The translations under genes were made by a program, and so were the position numbers. A DNA stretch of 15,167 nucleotides, from positions 1 to 15,167 of the forward strand of contig JAEYTU010000606.1 of NCBI GenBank assembly GCA_023433825.1, given 5' to 3'. The notes beneath the pieces are model-generated. The model saw only the letters and a program-made list of their open reading frames with translations. It searched no databases and had not been told where the DNA came from. The stretch is from Planctomycetota bacterium. Lineage in GTDB: Bacteria > Planctomycetota > UBA1135 > UBA2386. Positions 6,828-14,993 of this stretch are shown piece after piece. Each line of letters opens with the position of its first letter. Position 1 is the first letter of the stretch.

Positions 6828-9248
6828 TCACCGACGTCCGAACGGATTGCCGAGTCGTCCGAACGAACGCAGACGGCTCTCGACCGCACCGCCGTCGTTG
6901 TCGAGTCCGACCCACAGCGTGCCGTCCGACACGCCGAGTGCCTCGATCTTCTCGTACGGCGAGAACGCGTCGACGACGTCGCGAACGAGGATCTTGCGGA
7001 CCGTGTCGCTGCGATCCGGCACGCCGTCACGATCCGGCGCGAGTCCGTCGAGCGTGAACGCGTAGATCCGCTTCAGCGTCGAACCCGCACCGATTCCCTT
7101 GTCGCGCTCGATGACCAGGAACCGGTTGTCGCCGATCGTCGTGATCTCGGAGAGGCCGGGCCAGTTGTCCGGGTCGTTGGTCTCGAAGCGGAAGTAGAAG
7201 AAGTCCCAGTCGCCGCCGTAGCGGATCCCGTTCCGCGGAACCGATGGCGAGCGCAGTTGGCGCAGGTCGTAGCGCGCGATGCGCGCGAACTTCGCGCCGG
7301 TCGCGAACTCACCGGCGAACTCGCGCTGAATCGCCGCGAACACGTAGCGCCCGTCGGTCGACAGCGTGATGCCTTCGAACCCGTTGCTGCGGATCCGTCC
7401 ACCACCCGCAGGGCCCTGCGCGCTGCCGCCGAGCAGCGGGTCCGCGCCGGCGTCGATCGCGTTCGGCAGTTGGATCTCACGGATCACGTCGCCGTTGCCG
7501 TCGATCTGCACGAGCAGGTTCGGCATCGTCGCAGCGTTGCCCTCGCTCGCGATCCAGAAGCCACGATTCCGCGGCGCTGCGATCGAGCGATCCAAGCAGA
7601 TCCCTTCGCCGTCGTAGCGCGCTTGCACGCCGTCCTTGCGAACCGGCAGAACGACGCGGACAGGTGCGAACGGCGCGCCGGTCTGGATCGAGTAGATCTC
7701 GGTCGGCAACGCGTTGTCCGGGACCGCGAAGAACTGGCCCGGGAGGAACCCGTCGCACATGCCGGAGATCGCCGCGAACGGCGAGACGTAGTCGGCGGAG
7801 AACAACGTCGGCTGGTCGGCCGACGGCCGATACGCGCGCGGAATGCCCTGGAACAGCGTGAGCGTTCCGGAGACTTCGTCTGCCGTGACGATCAGGTCGC
7901 GCTGCGGAATCGCGAGCACGCCTTCCGGCGAGATGCCGGTCGGCAGGACCTGCACGAGCCGCGGCCGCGCCGGACGTTCGATGTCGTAGACGGCCAGGAA
8001 CGAGCCGCGTTCGGACACGATGAACGCGAAGTCGCTGCGACCGAACCGCGCCGTCGTCACGCCTTCGACTTCGATGCCACGCGCCGCAGAGCGCGCTTCC
8101 GGATAGTGCGACAGCAGGATCGCCGTGCTCTCGAGCTCGCCGCCGTCGTCACCGACGAAGCGACCGTCGAGGCGCCACCAGCTGAAGCCACGGCCACCGG
8201 TGAACCCGAGTTCGCCTTCGTCCGCCGAGTACAGCGTCGAGCCGTCCGGTGAGAACGCGATCGCGTCCGGCATTCGTGATCCGGCAGCCACCGGATTGCC
8301 AGCGCCGTCACGAACGACCGGTGCATCCGTCGGGTACATCTGCGAGTAGTCGATCCTCGCATCGTTGCGCAGGTCGGCGGCGCGCGGTGCGACGACACCG
8401 GTCGAGAAGATCCGCTCGAGGCGCGGTCGGTTCGGTTGGCGCATATCGAGCAGCGCGATGCCGTTGTTCTCCTGCAGCGACACAGCAACCTTGTCGTCGT
8501 GCCATGCGACGAACTCCGGCTGCGGGTCGTCGGGGAACAAGCAGCCTGCGGCCGTCATCTCACTGAGTGGCAGCGCAACGTCGGTCACGAGCGAACGCGC
8601 CGGTTCACGCACGTCGACGCGGATGACCTGGATCGATCCGGGCGGGCTGATGTCGCCGGGTGTGCCGGGCTTGTCTTCGTCGGTGACGAGACCGTTCTCG
8701 ACGACGACCGGTTGGTTCTCGATCGCGACGACGACGACGTACTGGTTGCCGACGCGCTTCGCCTTCAGGCTGTCCGGGTGGTACCCGATGTCGCGATGAC
8801 CGACGACGACCGGCGACGCACGACGGCTCATGTCGACGACGACGAGACGGCCGGCGCGGAACGCCGGCGGCGGCTGTCCGATGACCGGCGCGTCGGTCCA
8901 GACCGCGGCGAATGCGTAGTCGCCGACGACGGCGACCGACGTCGGTTCGCCGTTCATCGGCAGCGTCGTGATCAGGCGCGGACGGCGTGGATTCGTGATG
9001 TCGACGAAGCCGAGTAGGCGGCCCCCCGCGTCGGTGTAGACCAGCGTTCGACCGTCCTCGCTCGCGTCGACGATCTCGGCGGTGCCCGACGGCAAGTTGA
9101 AGCTCGCGAGCGGTCGGAAGCTCTCGATGCGGCGCGCTGGCGCCGCGTCGACGACGGTGCCGACGGCGGCTTGGGAGACGAGCGTCGTCGCGAGCAGCGG
9201 CGTCGCGAGCAAACGCAGGAACGTGGGAATGGTGCTGAGTTGGGTCAT
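6828..9248 (-). CDS. Secreted beta-propeller protein with C-terminal phytase-like esterase domain
   Basis: The product is 806 aa. Residues 1-36 form a signal peptide (LRLLATPLLATTLVSQAAVG core). An upstream in-frame start at 9395 would add an Arg-rich stretch and overlap the mscS gene, so the ATG at 9248 is preferred. Residues about 45-470 look like a propeller, with blades such as FVDITNPRRPRLITTLP (81-97), DAIAFSPDGSTLYSADEGEL (328-347) and YDIERPARPRLVQVLP (421-436). Residues about 530-795 fit the 'esterase-like activity of phytase' family: YDGEGICLD (545-553), FWIASEGN (564-571), RSNGFEGITLSTDGRYVFAA (620-639), LSEITTIGDNRFLVIERDKG (699-718), YEKIEAL and LWVGLDNDGG at the end. It is likely periplasmic or exported. 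Phosphoester hydrolysis is suggested by family name only; the substrate is unproven. It lies 91 bp downstream of the mscS gene and is convergent with the hydrolase gene. Confidence 0.82.
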   Translation of the reverse strand: MTQLSTIPTFLRLLATPLLATTLVSQAAVGTVVDAAPARRIESFRPLASFNLPSGTAEIVDASEDGRTLVYTDAGGRLLGFVDITNPRRPRLITTLPMNGEPTSVAVVGDYAFAAVWTDAPVIGQPPPAFRAGRLVVVDMSRRASPVVVGHRDIGYHPDSLKAKRVGNQYVVVVAIENQPVVVENGLVTDEDKPGTPGDISPPGSIQVIRVDVREPARSLVTDVALPLSEMTAAGCLFPDDPQPEFVAWHDDKVAVSLQENNGIALLDMRQPNRPRLERIFSTGVVAPRAADLRNDARIDYSQMYPTDAPVVRDGAGNPVAAGSRMPDAIAFSPDGSTLYSADEGELGFTGGRGFSWWRLDGRFVGDDGGELESTAILLSHYPEARSAARGIEVEGVTTARFGRSDFAFIVSERGSFLAVYDIERPARPRLVQVLPTGISPEGVLAIPQRDLIVTADEVSGTLTLFQGIPRAYRPSADQPTLFSADYVSPFAAISGMCDGFLPGQFFAVPDNALPTEIYSIQTGAPFAPVRVVLPVRKDGVQARYDGEGICLDRSIAAPRNRGFWIASEGNAATMPNLLVQIDGNGDVIREIQLPNAIDAGADPLLGGSAQGPAGGGRIRSNGFEGITLSTDGRYVFAAIQREFAGEFATGAKFARIARYDLRQLRSPSVPRNGIRYGGDWDFFYFRFETNDPDNWPGLSEITTIGDNRFLVIERDKGIGAGSTLKRIYAFTLDGLAPDRDGVPDRSDTVRKILVRDVVDAFSPYEKIEALGVSDGTLWVGLDNDGGAVESRLRSFGRLGNPFGRR

Positions 9249-9339
9249 GCAGGTGGCTCTCGGGATCGCGCCGATGCGGCGCACGAAGGACGCGGACGCT
9301 AGGCGCCTCCGAGAAGCCGACGACAAGACCGCGTGAGTC

Positions 9340-11670
9340 TCAGCCCTTCGCTTCGCGCGGTGCGCGCGCGATCGACATCGGCGGCGCCTTCCCATGCTTG
9401 TCGACGCCGAAGTAGATCGTCTGGTGCGGGAACGGGATCTCGATGCCGTGCTCGTCGAACGTCTGCTTCATCCGCCGATTGAACTCGCGGCCGACGTCCC
9501 ACTGGCTGCCCGGCAGAGTCTTCAGTCGGGCCCGCACGATCACCGCCGACTCCTCGAACCGATCGAGACCGATGATCTCGATCGGTGCCAGCATCCGCGG
9601 CCCGAACTTCGGATCGCGCTTCAACTCGTCACCGACCTTGCGCAACAGATCGCTGACCTCGTCGACGTTCTCGCGATACGAGACGCTGCATTCGACGAGG
9701 TAGTAACTGAAGTCCTTGGTCATGTTCGCGAACGCGCCGACCGAGCTGTACGGGATCGTGTGCACGACGCCGGAGACGTCGCGCAGCCGAATCGTCCGAA
9801 TGTTGATCGCCTCGACGACGCCGCCGGTGCCGTCGATCTTGACGACGTCGCCGACGGAGACGGCGTCCTCCAGCAGGATGAACACGCCGGTGATGACGTC
9901 CTTGACCAGCGTCTGCGCGCCGAAACCGATCGCGAGGCCCAACACACCGATGCTCGCGAGGATCGGTCCGATGCTGATCCCGACCTGCCCCATCACGGTC
10001 ACGATCGTCAGCGTCCAGACGACGAGTTTGATGGCCTTCTGCGACAGGGGAACGAGCGTCCGCAGCTTCGCCGAGTCCTCGTTGTCGCGGGCCTTCCGCG
10101 CGAGGAATGCCTCGGTCAAGGCCGTCGACGCGTCGATCAGCGCGAGCGCGACGAGCACGATCGCCAGCACGCCGATGCCGCGCGAGAGCACGGCGTTCAG
10201 CAGTGTGGCCTGTACCGCGAGCAGCGGCTGAATGCGCCACGCCTCGAACACGTAGCCGGTGACGACGAGCACGACGAGGACGCCAACCGTCACTCGCACG
10301 ATCGCGAGGTATCGCGGCACGCGTCGCTGGATCGACGGCATCGAGCGGGTTGCCTTGACGACGCGGACGGCGATCCGTCGCAGTCCGGCCGCGGTCGCGA
10401 GAATCACGGCGACGCCGATCGTGACGTAGAGCAGCGTCGCGCCAGTCGCTTGCAGGGCGACACCGAAGACGTCGGCCATGCCGCTGACCCACAGGCCGTA
10501 CAACCCGAACATGTAGACGAGCGCCGCGACCCACCACAGGCGGCCGATGGTTCGCACGAGCCCGGACCAACGTCGCGATCGCGGTTGCGTCGTCGCAGCG
10601 GGTGTCGCGACGGTCGTCGGATCCGTCGGATCCACCGGAGTTGCTGGCTCGGCAGCGTCGACGCGTTCGACCGGCTCGTCCGCGGGTGCCTTCAGGCGAC
10701 GATGCCGCAGCACGAACGTCACACCGGCGATCAGCAGCCCGAGCGCGTAGACGGCGCGCAGCGCGTCGAGGAGTTCGACGTCGGCGCCGGCCGCGGCGAG
10801 TACGGCGAGCGTGAAGAACCCGTGGATCGCGAACGCGAGCAGGTGGCCGAGCGAACGTGCCAGGCGCTTCGCATTCGTGTCGTCGAGCGGGAGCAACCGC
10901 AAGCCCGGTTCGTTCGGTGCGAAGATCGCGTCCAGGGACCGACGTGCGATCGTCGAGGCTGCGATCGACCAGACGATCGCCAACGCGATCGCACCCGCTG
11001 CCGTCGACATCGCCAACGTAGACAAACCGACGAACGCGACGACGACGGCGAGGGCGGGCGGAACGAGGTCGACACAGAGACGGAGCACCAGACGCCACGC
11101 GCGAGCGAGCATCTCCAGCGGCGTTCCGTCGCGCCTTCCGGACAGTGCCCGACGAAATCGCCGCGTCGCCATCGCCGTCAGAACGAGGACGAGGATCGAC
11201 GCGACCACGACTCCGGTCGCGCGGGCGGCGTCGTCGGCGAGACGCGCGAGGCGATCGCCGTCGGCGAACACGGCCTCGAGACTGCGGACGCGGGACGGGA
11301 TCGTCTCGATCTGCGCGACGATCCCGGAGACCGTCTGCCCCGCTTGGTCACTGACGCGCTGAAAGAACGCGACGACCGAGTCGACGAGCCCCGGCTCGGA
11401 CGGGGTCGCCGGCGCGGTTGCCTTCGCGGCCTCGAGCAGCGTCCGAAGGCGATCGACGAGTTCCTTTCGTCGCGTCTCGTCCTCAAGGTCGGCGACCAGT
11501 TCCTCCAGTCGTTCGATCCGAATGCTTCGTTCGGGATCGGTGCCGCGAGTGTCCGGCGGCGGATCCTGCTGCGCCTGCACCATGCCGACGAGGACGACGC
11601 CCGCGACGAGTGCCAGCACGAACCGTACGAGCGTCTGAAACCTTCCGATGTCGTGGTCGAGCCGCTTCAT
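9340..11670 (-). CDS. Large MscS-family mechanosensitive channel, YbiO-like
   Basis: This 776-aa protein is close in size to E. coli YbiO and far longer than MscS (286 aa). Residues 12-33 form a signal peptide ending VQAQ. Residues 45-150 are extracytoplasmic and largely helical, with a coiled-coil-like stretch at 50-84 and VAFFQRVSDQAGQTVSGIV at about 100-118. Helices follow from 152 on (152-170, 195-220, 224-241, 275-296, 304-322), then a Pro/Thr-rich linker (328-365) and further helices up to about 565. The MscS core includes the pore-type helix IGVLGLAIGFGAQTLVKDV (574-592), the beta domain (GDVVKIDGTGGVVEAINIRT, 607-626) and the alpha/beta vestibule (to about 755). Such channels release solutes on hypo-osmotic shock. 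GGAGG lies 13 nt before the ATG, rather far. It is divergent from the AI-2E gene and may be co-transcribed with the phytase-like gene. Confidence 0.9.
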   Translation of the reverse strand: MKRLDHDIGRFQTLVRFVLALVAGVVLVGMVQAQQDPPPDTRGTDPERSIRIERLEELVADLEDETRRKELVDRLRTLLEAAKATAPATPSEPGLVDSVVAFFQRVSDQAGQTVSGIVAQIETIPSRVRSLEAVFADGDRLARLADDAARATGVVVASILVLVLTAMATRRFRRALSGRRDGTPLEMLARAWRLVLRLCVDLVPPALAVVVAFVGLSTLAMSTAAGAIALAIVWSIAASTIARRSLDAIFAPNEPGLRLLPLDDTNAKRLARSLGHLLAFAIHGFFTLAVLAAAGADVELLDALRAVYALGLLIAGVTFVLRHRRLKAPADEPVERVDAAEPATPVDPTDPTTVATPAATTQPRSRRWSGLVRTIGRLWWVAALVYMFGLYGLWVSGMADVFGVALQATGATLLYVTIGVAVILATAAGLRRIAVRVVKATRSMPSIQRRVPRYLAIVRVTVGVLVVLVVTGYVFEAWRIQPLLAVQATLLNAVLSRGIGVLAIVLVALALIDASTALTEAFLARKARDNEDSAKLRTLVPLSQKAIKLVVWTLTIVTVMGQVGISIGPILASIGVLGLAIGFGAQTLVKDVITGVFILLEDAVSVGDVVKIDGTGGVVEAINIRTIRLRDVSGVVHTIPYSSVGAFANMTKDFSYYLVECSVSYRENVDEVSDLLRKVGDELKRDPKFGPRMLAPIEIIGLDRFEESAVIVRARLKTLPGSQWDVGREFNRRMKQTFDEHGIEIPFPHQTIYFGVDKHGKAPPMSIARAPREAKG

Positions 11671-11729
11671 CCGTCAGAGGATGCCTCCGGACGCGTCGAC
11701 ACGCGAGCGAGCGCTATCGTGCTGCGACG
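11671..11729. promoter_or_regulatory. Short divergent promoter region between mscS-like and AI-2E genes
   Basis: Only 59 bp separate the two start codons, so promoters for both directions must overlap or lie within the genes. It holds CGCGT-CGAC-ACGCG (11692-11705), a 5-bp hairpin or operator-like palindrome, and GCTATCGT at 11713-11720, a possible -10 for the plus-strand gene. A similar GCTATC is seen before nfu. These are pattern calls without experimental support. Confidence 0.3.
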
Positions 11730-13679
11730 ATGATCGAGTCCATGAAGCACCCGCGGCTGCTGACGTTCGCGACCGTCTTCCTGGTTCTCGCGGCACTTCA
11801 TCTCGCAAGCGACGTCCTGATCCCTGTCGCACTCGCGGCGCTGATCAGCTTCGCGTTCGCGCCCGTCGTCGTCCGGCTGCAACGATGGATCGGGCGCGTG
11901 CCTGCGGTGCTGACCGTCGTCGTGCTGTTCTGCGGCGCGGTCGGTGGCCTCGGATACCTCGTCGCCGGTCAACTCAACGAACTCGCACAGATGGTGCCGC
12001 AGTACCGAGAGAACATCATCGAGAAGCTCGGCTCGCTGCGAGTGGGGATCTTCGAGAAGGCCAAGGAGGCCGTGAAGGAGATCGAGCAGGACGTGCAGGA
12101 ACGGCAGGCGGAACGCAAGGAGATCGAAGCGATCCTCGATGGTGACAAGCCGCCGAGACGCGAAGCGCCGGAGTTCGCTGGCGAGCCGATGCGCGTCGAG
12201 GTCGTCGAGCCGGAACCGACGACAGCCGAGACGTTGCTGGACGCGCTCGGTCCGTTGATGGGTCCGCTCGGAACCTCCGGCATGGTCATCGTCCTCGTGA
12301 TCTTCATCCTGCTCGCGCGCCAGGATCTGCGGGATCGAACGATCCGATTGATCGGCAGCGGACGCATCCGGGTCACGACGCAGGCGATGGACGAGGCCGC
12401 GCAGCGCGTCAGTCAGTACCTGCTGATGCAGATCGTGATCAACGTCTCGACCGGCGTCGCGGTCGGTATCGGGATGTTCCTGCTCGGCGTGCCGGGGTTC
12501 TTCCTGTGGGGCATTCTGTCGGCGGTGCTGCGGTTCGTGCCGTACATCGGGCCGTGGATCGCCGCCGCAATGCCGGTCATGGTCGCGCTCGCGGTGTTCG
12601 ACGGTTGGACGTGGCCGCTGCTCGTGATCGCGTACTTCACGGTCGTCGAGCTCGTCAGCAACAACTTGCTCGAACCGTGGCTGTACGGATCCAGCGCAGG
12701 CGTCTCGCCGCTCGCGGTCATCGTGACGGCGATCTTCTGGACGTGGCTGTGGGGACCGGTCGGGCTGTTGCTCGCGACGCCGCTGACCGTGTGCTTCGTC
12801 GTCATGGGGAAGTACGTGCCGCAGTTGCACTTCGTCCGCGTGCTGTTCGGCGACGAACCGATGCTCGAACCGCACGCGCGCTTCTATCAGCGTCTGATCA
12901 GCGGCGATCAGGACGAAGCGAGCAAGGTGTCGGAGGCGAGTCTCGCGAAGCATCGCTCGCTCGCGGACGCGTTCGACGATGTCTTGCTGCCGGCGTTGAC
13001 GATGGCGGAGATCGATCGGCACACCGGCGAGATCGACGAGCGACGAATCAAGCTGCTGCAGTCCGGATTGCGCGAGATCGTCGCCGACATGGCCGAACTC
13101 GCGGAGACGCAGAACGCGCTGGCGGCCGACGCGGCGGCGACCGATCCGGGTGGTGTCGAGACTCGCGGACGCAGCACGAAAGCCGACGACGCAGACGAAC
13201 GCCCGGCCCCGGTGCCGTTGCCCGCGTTGCCGGCATCGTTCGTCGTGCAGGTGATCCCGGCGCACGACGAAGCCGACGTGATCGCCGGCGAGATGCTCGC
13301 GGTCCTGGTCCGTGCGTGTGGCGCGACGTGTGAGACCGTTTCGCTTGGCGAACGCGAGAGCGGTCTCGTCGACGTCGTGCAGCAACTCGCGGCGAACGTC
13401 GTCGTCGTGTCGGCCGTCCCACCGTCGGCTGTGTCGCACCTGCGGCACGTTCACAAGCGCCTCCGTGCACGGTTCCCGGACGTTCCCGTCGTGCTCGGGT
13501 CGTGGCGGCGGCAGGACTCCATGGGGAGTCTTCGGGCGCGAGTCGACGCGTCGGAGACGACGCCGTTGGTCACGTCGCTGCGGGATGCGGTCGTCGAACT
13601 GGCGCGTGTGTCGCGGACGACGTCGCGCCCGGTCGCAGTGGTCGGCGACCAGCAATCGGCGATCTCGAGTGCGCCGTGA
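11730..13679 (+). CDS. AI-2E/PerM-family permease with C-terminal cap and degenerate B12-binding-like domain
   Basis: This is a 649-aa protein. Residues 10-44 and 58-80 are N-terminal membrane helices. A long charged helical segment follows (84-140). The permease core has helices at about 183-196, 232-255, 257-281, 284-304 and 325-360, with the family pattern SAVLRFVPYIGPWIAA (264-279) and ELVSNNLLEPWLYGSSAGVS (307-326). Typical family members end near 360-400. Here residues 405-455 resemble the helical cap of CarH-type regulators (FDDVLLPAL, then TGEID). After a disordered linker (460-502), residues 504-593 look like a B12-binding fold (VVQVIPAHDEADVIAGEML ... CETVSLG ... VVVVSAVPPS ... VPVVLGSW). 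The expected D-x-H-x-x-G is replaced by HDEADVI, lacking the ligand His. The substrate is unknown; the family includes AI-2 and sodium/proton exporters. Starts at 11730 or 11742 are both possible. Confidence 0.86.
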   Translation: MIESMKHPRLLTFATVFLVLAALHLASDVLIPVALAALISFAFAPVVVRLQRWIGRVPAVLTVVVLFCGAVGGLGYLVAGQLNELAQMVPQYRENIIEKLGSLRVGIFEKAKEAVKEIEQDVQERQAERKEIEAILDGDKPPRREAPEFAGEPMRVEVVEPEPTTAETLLDALGPLMGPLGTSGMVIVLVIFILLARQDLRDRTIRLIGSGRIRVTTQAMDEAAQRVSQYLLMQIVINVSTGVAVGIGMFLLGVPGFFLWGILSAVLRFVPYIGPWIAAAMPVMVALAVFDGWTWPLLVIAYFTVVELVSNNLLEPWLYGSSAGVSPLAVIVTAIFWTWLWGPVGLLLATPLTVCFVVMGKYVPQLHFVRVLFGDEPMLEPHARFYQRLISGDQDEASKVSEASLAKHRSLADAFDDVLLPALTMAEIDRHTGEIDERRIKLLQSGLREIVADMAELAETQNALAADAAATDPGGVETRGRSTKADDADERPAPVPLPALPASFVVQVIPAHDEADVIAGEMLAVLVRACGATCETVSLGERESGLVDVVQQLAANVVVVSAVPPSAVSHLRHVHKRLRARFPDVPVVLGSWRRQDSMGSLRARVDASETTPLVTSLRDAVVELARVSRTTSRPVAVVGDQQSAISSAP

Positions 13680-13694
13680 ACGCCGCGGAAGCGA

Positions 13695-14639
13695 TCAGCG
13701 TTCGGGTCGGCGTGCGGTCGCAGTCGGTTGCGACGGGGCGACGCAGTCGACGTCGTCGCCGTCTCCGTCGCCATCGCTCTCGCGCAGCGCGCGCGCCATC
13801 CGGATCAGGTGGTCCCATTCGGCACGACGCGATTCGTCGATGACCTCGTCGATCCACGCCGGCGCGAGGTCCGGCAGCCGTTCGAGACAGTCGTCTTCGA
13901 TCGGTCGCCGCGTCGCGTGCACGCGGTGGAACCAGAGACCAGCGATCGAACGTGGGACGGTGGCACGCATGACGTGTCGAGCACTGTCGAGCGATGCCTC
14001 GCTGCAGTTGCACAGGCGGTCGAACATCGCATCGAGCAAGCCGATCGTCGTCACGAGGGCGCGTGGCGCCTCCTGACGGAAGTAGGCGTTCACGCAGCGA
14101 TCCGGTGAGCCGTCGCAGTCGCCGGCGGCGAGGCGTTCGGTGATCCGCGTGCGGGCGGACTCGAGATAGGAACTGAGCTTCTCGTCGTCCCCGAGCTCTT
14201 CGAACTCCGCGAGTGCGATCGTCGAATGCTGACGCAGCTCGGCCTCGGTCGGATTCAACAGTTCGTCGACCGACGCCGAGAACTTGTCGACGATCGCCAT
14301 GAACATCGACAGGCTCTGATTGTCGTGCGCGATCGTGTTCGACTTGCGCAGCAACGCGTTGTTGTGGGCCTGCGCCTCGAGTGTGCGCCACAACAGGTAC
14401 ATCGTCGCCGCCGTGAAGAGCGACTCGGCCGCGCCGAACTGATCGCCGAACAACCCGCGCGATTCGACGTCGCCGTGGACGATGCCTGGGATCAGCACAC
14501 CGAGCGCGATCCAGGCCGTCGCGATCCCCAATCCCCACTGCAGGTGGCCGCGGTACTTCGTCAGGAACGGGCGCTTCGCGGTCTTGCTGGGTGAAGCACT
14601 CTGGAGGGGCTTTCCTGCGCCGGGCTGTTTGGTCACCAC
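13695..14639 (-). CDS. Membrane protein, weakly AbiC-like (putative phage abortive infection family)
   Basis: The product is 314 aa. A basic, Ser/Pro-rich tail (1-30) precedes two membrane helices (about 34-54 and 68-85). Between and within them lies RGLFGDQFGAAESLFTAATM (61-80), which resembles the G-x-FGD-x-FG...ALFSGLAF pattern of putative AbiC-type abortive infection proteins. A helical cytoplasmic part follows (86-290), with six Cys residues (175, 182, 210, 212, 251, 299) and a repetitive acidic DGDGDGDD tract near 289-296. Start is GTG at 14639 or the adjacent GTG at 14636; GGAG lies just upstream. The gene is convergent with the AI-2E gene, 15 bp apart. The AbiC link rests on one short motif, which also occurs in other two-helix proteins, and no other defence gene is visible. 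It could equally be an uncharacterised membrane sensor. Confidence 0.6.
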   Translation of the reverse strand: MVTKQPGAGKPLQSASPSKTAKRPFLTKYRGHLQWGLGIATAWIALGVLIPGIVHGDVESRGLFGDQFGAAESLFTAATMYLLWRTLEAQAHNNALLRKSNTIAHDNQSLSMFMAIVDKFSASVDELLNPTEAELRQHSTIALAEFEELGDDEKLSSYLESARTRITERLAAGDCDGSPDRCVNAYFRQEAPRALVTTIGLLDAMFDRLCNCSEASLDSARHVMRATVPRSIAGLWFHRVHATRRPIEDDCLERLPDLAPAWIDEVIDESRRAEWDHLIRMARALRESDGDGDGDDVDCVAPSQPTATARRPER

Positions 14640-14993
14640 TCCATGCCTACGTCGGACCGCGCGTCATCGGCCCGAGGGGGCCGAACTTCGTCGCGGCGCT
14701 GCTGCCAAACGGGTGCGTGGACCCGGTGTGCCGCACGACTGGGCGACTCGACGCGAGAAGGCGACCCCCCGGATCACCATGATCGCATCGGCCGGTTCAC
14801 GACCCAGTTCACGCCGTCATGCGCGTTTCGCACCCTGGCTCGGACATGTCGATCGCAGGCGCGGGCAATCGGTGGTCGTCCGCCGTGCTCATCGTCTGTC
14901 ACCATCCACCCGCTGGCTTTGCGAGGAATTGCCTTCAAACGCGCCTGAACCAAGCGCCCAGCAATCAGGTGTCTTTCTTGGTAGAAGACAAAG
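14640..14993. other. 354-bp stretch with no credible gene
   Basis: It lies between the minus-strand membrane protein gene and the plus-strand DUF4177-like gene, both reading away from it. Open frames here encode Arg/Ser/Cys-rich strings with no domain pattern and conflict with each other. From about 14900 the sequence becomes less GC-rich. A 6-bp stem (tgtctt at 14970-14975 with aagaca at 14985-14990) ends a few bases before the next start codon. Promoters for both flanking genes should lie here, but I see no clear -35/-10 pair. Confidence 0.5.

Noticed and set aside
9249..9395. Longer N-terminus for the phytase-like protein starting at 9395
   Set aside because: It would add an Arg-rich stretch before a good signal peptide and overlap the mscS-like gene; the ATG at 9248 puts the signal peptide at the N-terminus.
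9394..11733. 779-codon plus-strand open frame antisense to the mscS-like gene
   Set aside because: The translation is Arg/Asp/Glu/His-rich with no hydrophobic core or domain. It mirrors the codon bias of the real gene on the other strand, which has a clear channel architecture.
14643..14948. 101-codon plus-strand frame and the opposing 14774-15043 minus-strand frame
   Set aside because: Both are Arg/Ser/Cys-rich without domain pattern, conflict with each other, and have no convincing ribosome site.
14932..14975. Integron attC-like site (GCGCCTGAAC near the composition change)
   Set aside because: The core does not fit the RYYYAAC/GTTRRRY pair at proper spacing, and no integrase or cassette array is visible.
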